Positions 22,666 through 32,223 of a DNA stretch of 48,274 nucleotides are shown one piece after another (within the stretch, counting starts at the first letter, position 1; the number at the start of each line of letters is the position of its first letter). This DNA comes from CAYSDH01 sp964429805 (lineage in GTDB: Bacteria > Bacteroidota > Bacteroidia > Flavobacteriales_D > JABDKJ01), in contig CAYSDH010000019.1 of assembly GCA_964429805.1 (NCBI GenBank), forward strand, positions 1-48,274, given 5' to 3'. Position numbers and translations under genes: made by a program. The notes below the pieces were generated by a model. It was not told the DNA's origin, did not search any database, and worked only from the letters and a program-made list of their open reading frames with translations.

Positions 22666-24296
22666 TCAATCTTAAATACGCCCTAATTTCCTTTTCCATT
22701 CTCTGTTTAAGCTCCTGCTCATTGATGCAGAAGGAGGTTGACTTAGTGGTGCACAATGCTGTAATCTACACGCTTGACGGATCCTTTTCTACGGTGCAAG
22801 CCATGGCCATAGATGGAGACACTATCGTGGCGCTGGGTGCTGAGCAAGAGATTAGAAATAACTTCAGTAGCAAGCGCAGGCTCGATGCTGGGGGTAAGGC
22901 TATCTATCCAGGTTTTATTGATTCGCATTGTCATTTTGTGTTTTACGGTTTGAGTAAACTGGAGCTAGACTTAACGGGCACCAAGAGTTGGGCAGAATGT
23001 CTAGAGGTCATTCAGTCTCATGCAAAATCGGCTCCTGGAGAGTGGATTCTCGGACGCGGTTGGGATCAGAATGATTGGGCGGTAAAAGAGTTTCCAACCA
23101 ATAAAGAGTTGACGGAGCTCTTTCCTGATCGGCCAGTGTACATCAGTCGAGTTGATGGCCATGCAGCCATTGCCAATGCCGAGGCACTCAAGAGAGCAGG
23201 ACTGACTAGGCCGCAAAAAGTCAAGGGAGGAGAGATGGTAGAGATTGACGGTAAGTTAACCGGACTCTTGATAGATCGCGCCATGGAGAAAGTGGATGAG
23301 GTTATTGCTGACCCAAATGAGAAAGAACTAAGACAGGCAATCTTAAGAGCACAAGAGGACTGTTTTGCTGTAGGCCTAACTACAGTGGATGATGCTGGAT
23401 TAGACCCGCACGTCATCGAACTCATAGAGCAGATGCAAGATGAAGGGGCGCTAAAGATGAGAGTCTACGCCATGCTCAATCCTACCGATGAGGGCATGGA
23501 GTATATGTCAAAAAATATGCGCGTGTCAAAAGAGCGACTAACTGTACGGTCGGTGAAGTTGTATGGAGATGGTGCACTCGGTTCTAGAGGTGCAGCACTA
23601 AAAAATCACTATCACGATGACCCGGGTAACAAAGGGGAAATGCTTTATGATAGAAAGTACTACAGTTCATGGGCAGGTAAAGCTGGCGTGCACGGTTACC
23701 AGATAAATACGCACTGCATAGGAGATCGCGCCAATCAGATTTTACTCGATGTATATCAAGAGCACTTAGGTGGCACGAATGACAAACGCTGGCGTATAGA
23801 GCATGCGCAAGTGGTGACGGGAATTGACATGGCAAAGTTTGGCAGGTTTAACATTTTACCTTCTATACAGCCAACTCATGCCACCTCTGACATGGCCTGG
23901 GCCGAAGACCGATTGGGTGCTGAGCGTATTGAAGGAGCCTACGCGTACCGCAGCCTCTTGGAGCAAAATGGACAAGTACTTCTAGGTACAGATTTTCCAG
24001 TTGAAGGAATTGACCCATTGGAGACTTTTTATGCTGCCGTGTTTAGAAAAGATGACGCGGGAACTCCTGAGGGTGGTTGGCGAACTGATCAAGGTTTGTC
24101 GAGAAAAGAGGCTTTGATGGGAATGACCATTTGGGGAGCCATCGGGAACTTTGAGGAAAAGGTGAAAGGGTCTTTTGAAGAAGGTAAAGTAGCGGACTTC
24201 GTTATACTCGATCGCGACATCATGCGCGTCTCAGAGTCGTCTATCAAAAAAGCCAAAGTCGAGCAGACCTTTATAGCTGGAGAGCGCGTTTACTAA
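22662..24296 (+). CDS. Amidohydrolase family lipoprotein (YtcJ-like)
   Basis: A 544-residue metal-dependent hydrolase. The start MINLKYALISFSILCLSSCS is a lipoprotein signal with lipobox LSSC. The amidohydrolase core shows the metal-binding GFIDSHCHFVFYG, GRGWDQNDW, VKLYGDGALGSRGA, NTHCIGDRANQ, RIEHAQVV, and GTDFPVEG. This corresponds to the YtcJ branch (DUF-type amidohydrolase_3), often predicted to hydrolyse N-acyl or aromatic amides. The substrate is unknown. It meets the phospholipase-like gene tail to tail with a four-base overlap. Confidence 0.9.
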   Translation: MINLKYALISFSILCLSSCSLMQKEVDLVVHNAVIYTLDGSFSTVQAMAIDGDTIVALGAEQEIRNNFSSKRRLDAGGKAIYPGFIDSHCHFVFYGLSKLELDLTGTKSWAECLEVIQSHAKSAPGEWILGRGWDQNDWAVKEFPTNKELTELFPDRPVYISRVDGHAAIANAEALKRAGLTRPQKVKGGEMVEIDGKLTGLLIDRAMEKVDEVIADPNEKELRQAILRAQEDCFAVGLTTVDDAGLDPHVIELIEQMQDEGALKMRVYAMLNPTDEGMEYMSKNMRVSKERLTVRSVKLYGDGALGSRGAALKNHYHDDPGNKGEMLYDRKYYSSWAGKAGVHGYQINTHCIGDRANQILLDVYQEHLGGTNDKRWRIEHAQVVTGIDMAKFGRFNILPSIQPTHATSDMAWAEDRLGAERIEGAYAYRSLLEQNGQVLLGTDFPVEGIDPLETFYAAVFRKDDAGTPEGGWRTDQGLSRKEALMGMTIWGAIGNFEEKVKGSFEEGKVADFVILDRDIMRVSESSIKKAKVEQTFIAGERVY

Positions 24297-25255
24297 TTGG
24301 CCCCGACATAACTTACTGGTGCTTTAATCGTCCCGATATTTGATGAGAAGCCCAGCGTAAGCACGCTCAATGTGTTACTAAATCTGATGTTGTAATAGTC
24401 CTGTCCTCGGTAGTAACGCGCCATGAATGCGAGGTCTTTGAAAAAAGGAAGAACATACTGATACTGTGCATCAATGATGAGCCTCTTGTCCAAATTGTTT
24501 TCAGGCTGTCCCCTCATTTCTCCAATAATATATCCCGTGCTCAGTATCAAATTTGAATTGGCTTTGAGCTTCTGAAACACATTTGATGATGCGCTTTCTG
24601 GCGCACGCCCGCCCACTCCGTAAGTGATGAATGGACGATAAAATCCTAGTCTGTCTAACGTCTCAACTCCAGACCACTCGGCAGAAAACTTGGGCGTGAT
24701 GCGGGCATAAATATTGAGAAATTGAAAACTAGTTGAGCCGTTGCTCAGGTGCTCATTGCGAAATAACTGCAGACCAGTTTCCAAATTGTTTTGAGCAAAG
24801 TTTCCATTCTCAAGATTGACTACACTGTCTCCTGGCAAATAGAAAATACCTGACTGACCATTACTGTGATGACCGATGCCGAAATACCAGAGCTTTTGAA
24901 ACTTGTCTTCTTTAGTCGACTGAATCAGACGATGGTATGACACATCGACATGAAAACTAGGTGGTCTGAGCGGAAACGACTCGCCATCAACCATGCGAAT
25001 TACAGCCTTGGGATTAAACACAAGCGCCCATGGTTTTGACTTGTGAGCGATGGCATACTGCGTGGCAAACTGTCCTTCCCAGAGCAGTGCTTCTTGATTT
25101 CCAAAACCATTGCCAATAGTCAAAAAAGCCTGGTCGCGACCTATGTGTACTTGCCGATTAAACATGCCGAAATCAGCTTCAGACACGACCATCGGTTCCT
25201 GAGCATGGCTATAGGAAAAGCAGCAGCTTAATAAGAAAACGAGTACCCATTTCAT
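24293..25255 (-). CDS. Outer-membrane phospholipase A-like beta-barrel protein
   Basis: From ATG 25253-25255 the protein has 320 residues, with signal peptide MKWVLVFLLSCCFSYSHAQ. The remainder alternates polar and hydrophobic strands as in a barrel and ends with aromatic strand residues. The motif YFGIGHHSNGQSG (H130, S131, N132, G133) corresponds to the catalytic HxSNG of OMPLA (PldA), which hydrolyses phospholipids in the outer leaflet. A matching downstream Asn/acidic residue was not assigned with certainty. An upstream in-frame ATG adds 25 residues before the signal peptide and was rejected. Confidence 0.65.
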   Translation of the reverse strand: MKWVLVFLLSCCFSYSHAQEPMVVSEADFGMFNRQVHIGRDQAFLTIGNGFGNQEALLWEGQFATQYAIAHKSKPWALVFNPKAVIRMVDGESFPLRPPSFHVDVSYHRLIQSTKEDKFQKLWYFGIGHHSNGQSGIFYLPGDSVVNLENGNFAQNNLETGLQLFRNEHLSNGSTSFQFLNIYARITPKFSAEWSGVETLDRLGFYRPFITYGVGGRAPESASSNVFQKLKANSNLILSTGYIIGEMRGQPENNLDKRLIIDAQYQYVLPFFKDLAFMARYYRGQDYYNIRFSNTLSVLTLGFSSNIGTIKAPVSYVGAN

Positions 25256-25343
25256 CGTTTGTGCGCAGTAAGTTTGATTTTGGCAGGTTGTACTCAAAGA
25301 TACGTTCAGGAGTCCAATACTCAAAACCACTGGAGCATAAGGA

Positions 25344-25889
25344 TTAGAAGAGCATGCCTTGCTGAGGCTCTGCGCGAATAGCTCTTTCCATTTCTAGTAG
25401 TTTTCTTTTAAGGTCTAGCCCACTCGCATATCCCGTGAGTGATCCGTCACTGCCGATTACTCGGTGACAGGGTATGAGTATGGCAATCGGGTTAGCACCA
25501 TTTGCTGAAGCGATGGCACGTATCGCTTTGGGCTTGCCTAGCGACTTTGACTGCTCGGCATAGGTGATGGTTTGGCCGTGAGAAATATGCTGAAGACTAG
25601 TCCACACCAGCTTTTGAAATTCTGTGCCATAGAGGTCTAGCTCACCTTCAAATGCTTTCCCTTCTGACAGAAAGGCTGGAATAAACTGCTCTAATTCATC
25701 GGCCAATTCTTGATCTTTATAACTCAAGATTAAGTCATGTTTATTGGCAAATTCTTGCACCGACAGGTACTCCGAGACTGTTGATTGAAATTGAAGATAG
25801 GCCAAGCCCTGTGGTGTAAAACCACAAACTAAAAATCCGAAAGGACTGTTGATTTGGGTTACCGTAAGCGTCAACCCTAACTTGCTCAT
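25344..25889 (-). CDS. ogt: Methylated-DNA--protein-cysteine methyltransferase (MGMT/Ogt)
   Basis: The 181-residue protein ends with the family signature ILIPCHRVIG with acceptor cysteine C141, preceded by the DNA-binding helix-turn-helix (TITYAEQSKSLGKPKAIRAIASANGANP) and followed by LTGYASGLDLKRKLLEME. It repairs O6-alkylguanine by a one-time transfer to its cysteine. The N-terminal domain is short and diverged. Its ATG overlaps the TAA of the redoxin gene by one base. Confidence 0.93.
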   Translation of the reverse strand: MSKLGLTLTVTQINSPFGFLVCGFTPQGLAYLQFQSTVSEYLSVQEFANKHDLILSYKDQELADELEQFIPAFLSEGKAFEGELDLYGTEFQKLVWTSLQHISHGQTITYAEQSKSLGKPKAIRAIASANGANPIAILIPCHRVIGSDGSLTGYASGLDLKRKLLEMERAIRAEPQQGMLF

Positions 25890-26638
25890 TACTGCTTTAA
25901 AAAACGAAGCGTCATGACGGACTTCTCGTTACTGACGCTAATCAAATAAATGCCAGTGTGCAGTCCAGATATGTCAAGCGAACCTTGACCTTCATTTATA
26001 ATGCCGCTCACCACCGTGCTCCCAGTAAGGTCTAGGATGACGAAGTCGAGTTTGTCAGCATTTGACGCGTAAGACAATCTGTTCTCATCAAGCGAATAAA
26101 TTTCAAAGTTGTCTGTCGTGATTTCGTTTACGCTATTCACAGTTGTTGGACAACCATCAGCTGCATCAATCAGCGGTTGAGGATTGGTGCCAATAGGACT
26201 AGACACAGAAGAGTCAAACGTACCGTCCGGACAGATCACGAAGTAGCGTGGCTGATAAGACACGTTCCATGTGCTTGCGATTTCAGCTTCAGCTCCTGTT
26301 ATAATCGGACTTTCTACCATGTACGTCTCAGCATATGTTGCTTCATTCTGCGTGTTTGGGTCTCGTTCAAAAGACAAGAGCACCATAGTCCCGTCTCCAG
26401 CTTGACCGTGCAGGTTGTACAGCTCTTCGTATCCAGGAACAGAATTTTGACAATTAGGACACCATGTCGCAAACACGTCAATCACGACATACTTTCCCTC
26501 ATCTAGATATGATTGAAGATGATGGACATTGCCTTCGAGATCACTGTATGTGAAGTCTGGAAAAATCTCAGTTGTAGGTTGAGCAAAAGAGCTCATGGCC
26601 ACTAGCATAGATGCAAATCCGAGTATAAGTTTTTTCAT
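25889..26638 (-). CDS. TlpA-like thioredoxin domain protein with T9SS sorting domain
   Basis: Signal peptide MKKLILGFASMLVAMSSFAQ, then a TlpA/AhpC-type thioredoxin fold with active site ATWCPNCQ (C60, C63) and a cis-proline region SYQPRYFVIC. The last 75 residues (NFEIYSLDENRLSYAS ... IYLISVSNEKSVMTLRFLKQ) form a type A sorting domain, so the 249-residue protein is exported by the type IX system. The redox role outside the cell is unknown. Confidence 0.85.
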   Translation of the reverse strand: MKKLILGFASMLVAMSSFAQPTTEIFPDFTYSDLEGNVHHLQSYLDEGKYVVIDVFATWCPNCQNSVPGYEELYNLHGQAGDGTMVLLSFERDPNTQNEATYAETYMVESPIITGAEAEIASTWNVSYQPRYFVICPDGTFDSSVSSPIGTNPQPLIDAADGCPTTVNSVNEITTDNFEIYSLDENRLSYASNADKLDFVILDLTGSTVVSGIINEGQGSLDISGLHTGIYLISVSNEKSVMTLRFLKQ

Positions 26639-26732
26639 ATCCTAATGAGTATAGGCCAAAGATACGCAGGATATTGCCTCTAGAGCAAGTAAAACAGGCA
26701 AAGGAATCAACAAAAGATTCTTAGGCAGCAAT

Positions 26733-27479
26733 TCAAGAATCAACGGTTATAGTTGTAACCTTTTTATTTTGCTCTGAGATGAGCTTCAAGGTTTTCTGAA
26801 ACTTAAATCGCATGCGCGACTCAAACCGCTGTCTGGAGCAGCCTCCATGGATAAACGCTTTAGCATGTGCAAACCAAATTGTGCGGTGGGTGACTTCAAA
26901 TAGTAGCTTGAATATCAGCAGGTACTGTGCTCTCCAAAACGGTTTTTTGAGGGCCATGATAATAGCAAGTCGCTCGTTTTGAAATTGTATGTGGTAGGCC
27001 TCGTCAATCAATATGTCAGTGCATATCTGATTCATTAACTTGCAATTAGTGCCATCTTTTAGGGCTTGATAAAATACTTGCGCGGCCTGTTCGATGATAA
27101 TAACGGCCATGGTCCACGAGGTGATACTTTTATTCCACCCTCTCACATATCTAAACACTTGGTCTCCGAGATCAAATGATGTGCGCTTTTCTCCAATCGC
27201 GTCAATGTACCGGCCGAGACTCTCTCCATGCTTTTGTTCTTCTTTAATGAATAGGTCGATGACCTTGACATAGGCTTGGTCGTCTATCTCATCTGCATAA
27301 CGCTGCGCGGCAATACGGAGGTGGTTCCCTTCTGAAGTTTCTCCTTTTTGCCAGGCTTTGAGTGAGTAGAGTATCACTTTTTTCTTTTCCTCTGACATGG
27401 TTGGACTCAGTGACCAGTCTATTCTGTGCTCGTTTGCATTTGATTTAAAGTGGCTGAGCCACTGCTCTGTTGTATTCAT
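26733..27479 (-). CDS. Ferritin-like di-iron domain protein
   Basis: The 248-residue helical protein shows iron-ligand spacing of the ferritin-like fold: E81-x-x-H84 (EEQKH), E130 (IIIEQA) and E160-x-x-H163 (DEAYH). Residues 170-225 are rich in aromatic and basic residues. It may be an oxygenase or desaturase-like protein rather than an iron store; no subfamily recognised. It is a single gene divergent from trmL. Confidence 0.65.
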   Translation of the reverse strand: MNTTEQWLSHFKSNANEHRIDWSLSPTMSEEKKKVILYSLKAWQKGETSEGNHLRIAAQRYADEIDDQAYVKVIDLFIKEEQKHGESLGRYIDAIGEKRTSFDLGDQVFRYVRGWNKSITSWTMAVIIIEQAAQVFYQALKDGTNCKLMNQICTDILIDEAYHIQFQNERLAIIMALKKPFWRAQYLLIFKLLFEVTHRTIWFAHAKAFIHGGCSRQRFESRMRFKFQKTLKLISEQNKKVTTITVDS

Positions 27480-27583
27480 AAGTATGGGTTTTGTTCATCT
27501 ATCAAACCCAGAGGAGCGCATCATGTTTTCTACTTAGTGTTAAAGAATCCTATTTTGATACCTTGGTCAAAACGAATCGCACT

Positions 27584-28057
27584 GTGTCTAAACTTTATCC
27601 GCATCTCAATTTTAACGTAGTCTTGGTGAATCCTCAGATTCCGAATAATACCGGAAACATTGGTCGTCTATGCGTGGCGACATGGAGTAGGTTACACTTG
27701 ATTCATCCCTTAGGGTTTGAGATTAGCGACAGCCGAGTAAAGAGGGCTGGCCTAGATTATTGGAATGAGCTTGAGCTGAGAGAGCATCATAATCTAGCGC
27801 AGTGGATGGAGAGTCTTGAGAATAAAGAGCGCATCTTCTTTTTCTCTTCTCATGCCGATAAGAGTATGTATGGTCATGAGTTTGTGCAAGGCGATTCGTT
27901 GGTGTTTGGTAAGGAGGCTGATGGTCTCGGGCCAGAATTGTTAGACAGGTTTTCTGATCGCTTGTTAAAAATCCCATTTCCAGGAAAGGTGAGGAGTTTT
28001 AACCTAGCCAACTCCGTGTCAATGGTTTTGGGAGAAGGAATGAGACAGATAGGATGA
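27584..28057 (+). CDS. trmL: tRNA (cytidine/uridine-34-2'-O)-methyltransferase, SPOUT family
   Basis: The product methylates the ribose of the wobble base in Leu tRNAs. The core FNVVLVNPQIPNNTGNIGRLC, GFEISDSRVKRAGLDYW, LVFGKEADGLG and the knot motif IPFPGKVRSFNLANSVSMVL are all typical. There is no ATG near the domain start; GTG at 27584 gives 157 residues, which agrees with the family, whereas the open frame could begin 31 codons earlier at TTG 27491. I prefer GTG, with moderate certainty. Confidence 0.88.
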   Translation: MSKLYPHLNFNVVLVNPQIPNNTGNIGRLCVATWSRLHLIHPLGFEISDSRVKRAGLDYWNELELREHHNLAQWMESLENKERIFFFSSHADKSMYGHEFVQGDSLVFGKEADGLGPELLDRFSDRLLKIPFPGKVRSFNLANSVSMVLGEGMRQIG

Positions 28058-28148
28058 TGTAATTTACTTGCCTATGGTGTGTGATGTAGAAGACTCGAGT
28101 CGCAGTAACGAGGTCTCTATGAACTATGGTGTTCTTACTCGCAAACAG

Positions 28149-28838
28149 TCACTTGGTGGCGCGAACTGAAATAATGTACCTCCACGATTTTGGGATGAAT
28201 ACCTCAATCAGTGCATCAATCTTACCCAGTACATTGCGCTGCTGTTCGTTTCTGCCAAAGGCACCAAAAAATCCATATGTCTTATACTCCACCGTGCTAA
28301 ACACAGAAAGTAGAGTCTCAATTTCCTCATACCTAAGGTAGTTCCAGTAACTGCCCCAGCGCACAAATCGCTTGCGCATAAAACGATGAATAAGTGAGGA
28401 TTGTAGATTTTCAGTAAACACTAATTGACCCCCGGGCTTTAACGACTTATGGATTTGCTTAATCGTCTCACTCGTCAAGTGTTCTTGACCAACTCTACCA
28501 ATGCCCCCGAGTATCGACTTAAAAGTGACAACGTCTAGCTCCGCTTCAAACGGGATGTTAGTGGCATCAACAGCGCGATAAGTAATCTGTCCACTAAGCT
28601 CAAATTTAGAGTGAAGTACTTGTGCCTTTTCTTCTGGCGACTGAATGTCAGAGCACACAACATGGTGCCCTAAGTGAGCCAAGTAAAGTGATAGACCACC
28701 AGCGTTTCCTCCAAGCTCAAGGCAAGTCAGCGTTGGCTTTTTTTGCTCCAATTGCGGACTCCAAAAGCGCATTGCCCTGGACCAATTGACAACATCCCAA
28801 GAGATGAAGTCATGCCAAGAAGGAGAGTTACTGCTCAT
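28149..28838 (-). CDS. SAM-dependent methyltransferase
   Basis: A class I methyltransferase with motif I LTCLELGGNAGGLSLYLA, motif II-like VVCSDI, and KSLKPGGQLVFTENL as post-motif strand. From ATG 28836-28838 it has 229 residues; an ATG 22 codons upstream is possible. The substrate is unknown. It lies tail to tail with trmL. Confidence 0.8.
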   Translation of the reverse strand: MSSNSPSWHDFISWDVVNWSRAMRFWSPQLEQKKPTLTCLELGGNAGGLSLYLAHLGHHVVCSDIQSPEEKAQVLHSKFELSGQITYRAVDATNIPFEAELDVVTFKSILGGIGRVGQEHLTSETIKQIHKSLKPGGQLVFTENLQSSLIHRFMRKRFVRWGSYWNYLRYEEIETLLSVFSTVEYKTYGFFGAFGRNEQQRNVLGKIDALIEVFIPKSWRYIISVRATK

Positions 28839-28958
28839 GATGTAAAAGTATGGATAGCCTAGAAATGAATTAGCGTTTTTGTCTTTGAGCGAAATCAGCT
28901 GCAATAATTAAATGCTCTTTCAGAATGCTTCTGCCTAACTTTGAGAAAATCTAATGTG

Positions 28959-29903
28959 ATGAAAATATTCAGCGTGATTGCCACTTTCTTCTTACTCATC
29001 GCCTGTGCGCACATGATGCCAGAGGGAGAGAAAGCATCATTAGAAAAACTGCCAATTGGGGAAGTGCCCTTAGAGAAAGACCAGCAATTTAACAGCTATT
29101 GGTATGCTGGAATGGCAGAGTTGACAAGCTACACACTCTCTCAAGCGAGATACGGAGAGTTGCATGAAGGAGAGTCTGTTTTAGTTTATGTCACAGAAGA
29201 TTTTTTGAAAGACACCCAAGTAAAACGTGAGTCAGACACCAAAGAGGAAGCCCTTAGTGTCATGAAGTTAAACCGCATAGATCGGTTTACCACAGGTATT
29301 TACGATTACTCCATGATGCTTTCGGTGTTTACTCCAGTGGAGCAAACTTCACACCCTTATACACTCAAGACTAGTTTCTCTTCTCAAGACTGGTGCGGGC
29401 ACTCATGGATGCAGCTCAATCGGAAAAATGAAGCCTATGAGGCCAGCGTGCGCAGTTACTTTGAAGCGGAAGGTGATAGACAAGAGCAGCTCAAAGACCA
29501 GATTTTGGAAGATGAAATTTGGACATTGGCGCGACTAGACCCAAAGGCGCTTCCAGTAGGAGAGGTGACACTACTTCCTTCTTCTTCGCACATCAGGTTA
29601 AATCATGTGGGCCTGTCTAGTGAAAAGGCAAAGGCCACGCTCATGCTGGAAGTTGATGATAAGAGCAGCGAGCGTTTTGTGTACACGCTAGACTATGAGT
29701 CTGGAAGGAAGTTGGTCATCTATATTCAGACAGCTTTTCCGCACCGCATATATGGCTGGGAAGAGAAAGTCAAAAGTGGATGGGGACCTGCTGCCAAGTG
29801 GTTGACTACCACAGCCACAATGAAGGGGACAATAAAGAGTGCCTACTGGGGAAAGAAGTCAGTCGCTGATTCAGATTTGCGAAAGCAACTGAAACTAGAT
29901 TGA
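28959..29903 (+). CDS. Conserved Bacteroidota lipoprotein (often mislabelled Maf)
   Basis: The 314-residue protein starts with a lipoprotein signal ending LLIAC. The mature part contains FNSYWYAGMAELTSYTLSQARYGE and SVLVYVTEDF, a pattern I know from a widespread Bacteroidota family that databases often call septum formation inhibitor Maf without support. Further conserved stretches are TGIYDYSMM, SVFTPV and SSQDWCGHSW. Function unknown. ATG 28959 is chosen as it opens the signal peptide; an upstream TTG adds six codons. Confidence 0.75.
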   Translation: MKIFSVIATFFLLIACAHMMPEGEKASLEKLPIGEVPLEKDQQFNSYWYAGMAELTSYTLSQARYGELHEGESVLVYVTEDFLKDTQVKRESDTKEEALSVMKLNRIDRFTTGIYDYSMMLSVFTPVEQTSHPYTLKTSFSSQDWCGHSWMQLNRKNEAYEASVRSYFEAEGDRQEQLKDQILEDEIWTLARLDPKALPVGEVTLLPSSSHIRLNHVGLSSEKAKATLMLEVDDKSSERFVYTLDYESGRKLVIYIQTAFPHRIYGWEEKVKSGWGPAAKWLTTTATMKGTIKSAYWGKKSVADSDLRKQLKLD

Positions 29904-29910
29904 CGGCAGA

Positions 29911-30771
29911 TTACTCAGAAGTCTTTGAGTTCCTGCGCCAATAAATCGGCAGGTTAGCTCCAAGAGAAATACTCGTCTCATTAAACCAAATACTCTGCGA
30001 TGCTCTGCTCTCTAAATGGTCTTGTAGCAAAATATCACCCATACGTATATAGCCATACTGAGCTTGCCACTGAACAAAGAATGTATTTTTCCATCTCAAT
30101 CTAGGGGCAATCATGCCCGACACTGCCCAACCCGAAAGGTGAGGTTTGTTCCTATATCTCACATCAAGAAAACGAAAGTCAGTCCACGGGAGCATATAGC
30201 CCGCTGATGCAGACATGAGTACGTCAATTTTAAATTTGTTAGAACGCTTGCCAATAAATGGCGCATGCTTTTCGATTCCAAAACGTACGTAGTTTAAGCC
30301 ATCACTATGCTCGTATCGCACAAAGTTTTGTCTCAGTGCCAGCGGTTCGTTAAAGTACTCTCCGCCATACTCATCTGACAGCGATGGGTCTATGTAGCCG
30401 TCAATATCTACTGTCTGGGGCACGGTAATGATATACTTCATGTGGTCCCAGCCCATCGAGATACTCAGGTTTTCTTTGATGTAATATCCTAGTCTGAAAT
30501 TAAACTGAGGGATGGTAAATTTTAGAGGATTGAGGTACACCTTGGCATCAAACTCTTCGGGGTCATCATCAGCCTCTACGTCATAGAGCGTGAAGTCAAA
30601 ATCCTCTCCCTTAAAGTGAATGTCGCTCGGTCTGTAAAAGGATCTATTATAACCCCAAGTCACATAAAATGACTTGTCTAATTCTCGAGGAGTAAACACT
30701 TCAGTAGATTGAGCCTGAGCAAGCATACTTGACAGCATCAGGAGAGAAAGGACATAGATATATCTCGACAT
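29911..30771 (-). CDS. Probable outer membrane beta-barrel protein
   Basis: The 286-residue protein has signal peptide MSRYIYVLSLLMLSSMLAQAQ and then amphipathic strands with many aromatic residues, for example SFYVTWGYNRSFYRPSDIHF and FNFRLGYYIKENLSISMGW. It is likely an outer membrane barrel. No specific family recognised. The start at 30771 lies just beyond the end of the preceding gene's stop at 30788; an in-frame ATG 18 codons upstream overlaps that gene. Confidence 0.65.
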   Translation of the reverse strand: MSRYIYVLSLLMLSSMLAQAQSTEVFTPRELDKSFYVTWGYNRSFYRPSDIHFKGEDFDFTLYDVEADDDPEEFDAKVYLNPLKFTIPQFNFRLGYYIKENLSISMGWDHMKYIITVPQTVDIDGYIDPSLSDEYGGEYFNEPLALRQNFVRYEHSDGLNYVRFGIEKHAPFIGKRSNKFKIDVLMSASAGYMLPWTDFRFLDVRYRNKPHLSGWAVSGMIAPRLRWKNTFFVQWQAQYGYIRMGDILLQDHLESRASQSIWFNETSISLGANLPIYWRRNSKTSE

Positions 30772-30787
30772 AGGCCGTGAAGGTAGT

Positions 30788-31198
30788 TTAACGAAAAGGA
30801 GATTTGTGCACATCATTGGCATCAAAGTCTATATCATCCACCATGGCTTTCATTCGGTGGCCGAGAATAATGAGTTCATTCGCTCCCGTGTCCTTTAGTT
30901 TATGGTCGGCTCCGTCTTCTTCAAGGCAAAAGTCAGCCAGTAATTTTAGTACATCAAACTTATGGGCCACTAGCCAATCTCTTGCCTGTTCTGATCCGTT
31001 GATGTAGTTGACAAGCGCTACAAGTTCTGGGTGGCCACCGTCAAATAGTCGTTTGTCGGCATTGGTGTTTCCTCTGAATGAGTCTATGCATGACATCAGT
31101 TCAGAATACCCGTTTTCAATCAGCCATTTGCCGATTGGCTCATTGCCTTTCATGACTTCAGACCACGCGAGAAGCACTTTTGCAGGATAGTTTCTCAT
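30788..31198 (-). CDS. Hypothetical protein conserved-looking, alpha-helical
   Basis: A 136-residue soluble protein without signal peptide (MRNYPAKVLLAWSEVMKGNEPIGKWLIENGY...). The pattern GNEPIGKWLIENGYSEL and GSEQARDWLVAHKFDVL suggests two similar helical repeats resembling ankyrin-like helices. It overlaps the RluA-type gene by four bases, so it is probably co-translated with it. Function unknown. Confidence 0.6.
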   Translation of the reverse strand: MRNYPAKVLLAWSEVMKGNEPIGKWLIENGYSELMSCIDSFRGNTNADKRLFDGGHPELVALVNYINGSEQARDWLVAHKFDVLKLLADFCLEEDGADHKLKDTGANELIILGHRMKAMVDDIDFDANDVHKSPFR

Positions 31199-32223
31199 CG
31201 CGTATCAATGTATTTTTCCCATCGGTCCAACACTTTACTCATGTCTTCTGGAATGGGCGACTCAAAGGATACGCGCTCACCGCTTACTGGATGTTCTATA
31301 CCTAGTGTTCGTGCATGGAGCGCCTGTCTTGGCAGAATCTTGAAACAATTTTCTACGAACTGTCTGTACTTTGAAAATGAAGTGCCTTTTAAAATCTTAT
31401 TTCCACCATACGTGACATCACCAAAAAGAGGATGCCCGATGTGCTTCATGTGTGCTCTAATCTGATGAGTGCGTCCGGTTTCTAATTTGCACTCAATGTG
31501 CGTGACATAGCCCAGTCTTTTAATCACCTTGTAATGTGTCACCGCATGCTTGCCAAACTCTCCGTCTTCAAACACAGACATGATTTTTCTATTCTTCAGG
31601 CTTCGACCTATGTGGCCTGTCACGGTTCCGTCTTCTTGCACATCGCCCCACACGATGGCAGAATACCTGCGCTCAGAAGTCCGGTCAAAAAACTGCTTGG
31701 CTAAGTGTGCCAGCGCATTTTCGTTTTTTGCAATGACCATTACGCCAGTCGTATCCTTATCAAGTCTATGCACTAAACCAGGGCGCATGCCATGGTCACT
31801 TTTTTGACTTGGTAGATTGTCAAAGTGATGCATGAGCGCATTGACCATCGTTCCGGTATAGTTGGCGTAACCCGGGTGAACCACCATGCCTGCCTCTTTG
31901 TTGAGCATAATGATGTCATCATCTTCAAAGAGTATCTCTAGTGGAATGTCTTCGGCTACCAGCTCCGTCTCTTTGACGGGGTAAGGCATCACGATTGAAA
32001 TCTCATCTTTAGGCCGAACTTTATAGTTAGGCTTAATCGTATTGCCGTTCACTATAATGTTGCCATTATGTGCCGCTGCCTGAAGTTTGGTGCGCGAGGT
32101 GTTGGGTATCCGATCCATCAAAAACTTATCTATCCTGATGGCATCTTGACCAGGATCCGCTACAAGTTTGTAGTGTTCAAATAGATCGTCTTGCTGGCCG
32201 GTTTCAGTTTCTTGTTCAGCCAC
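31195..32223 (-). CDS. rluD: RluA/RluD family pseudouridine synthase
   Basis: The 342-residue enzyme has an N-terminal S4 RNA-binding domain (residues 30-75) and a catalytic domain with VHRLDKDTTGVMVIAKN, catalytic aspartate D155. RluD makes pseudouridines in helix 69 of 23S rRNA; assignment to RluD rather than another RluA member is from overall layout. It overlaps both neighbours by a few bases in the minus-strand group PASTA - T9SS - rluD - hypothetical, an order I have seen in other Flavobacteria. Confidence 0.85.
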   Translation of the reverse strand: MAEQETETGQQDDLFEHYKLVADPGQDAIRIDKFLMDRIPNTSRTKLQAAAHNGNIIVNGNTIKPNYKVRPKDEISIVMPYPVKETELVAEDIPLEILFEDDDIIMLNKEAGMVVHPGYANYTGTMVNALMHHFDNLPSQKSDHGMRPGLVHRLDKDTTGVMVIAKNENALAHLAKQFFDRTSERRYSAIVWGDVQEDGTVTGHIGRSLKNRKIMSVFEDGEFGKHAVTHYKVIKRLGYVTHIECKLETGRTHQIRAHMKHIGHPLFGDVTYGGNKILKGTSFSKYRQFVENCFKILPRQALHARTLGIEHPVSGERVSFESPIPEDMSKVLDRWEKYIDTR

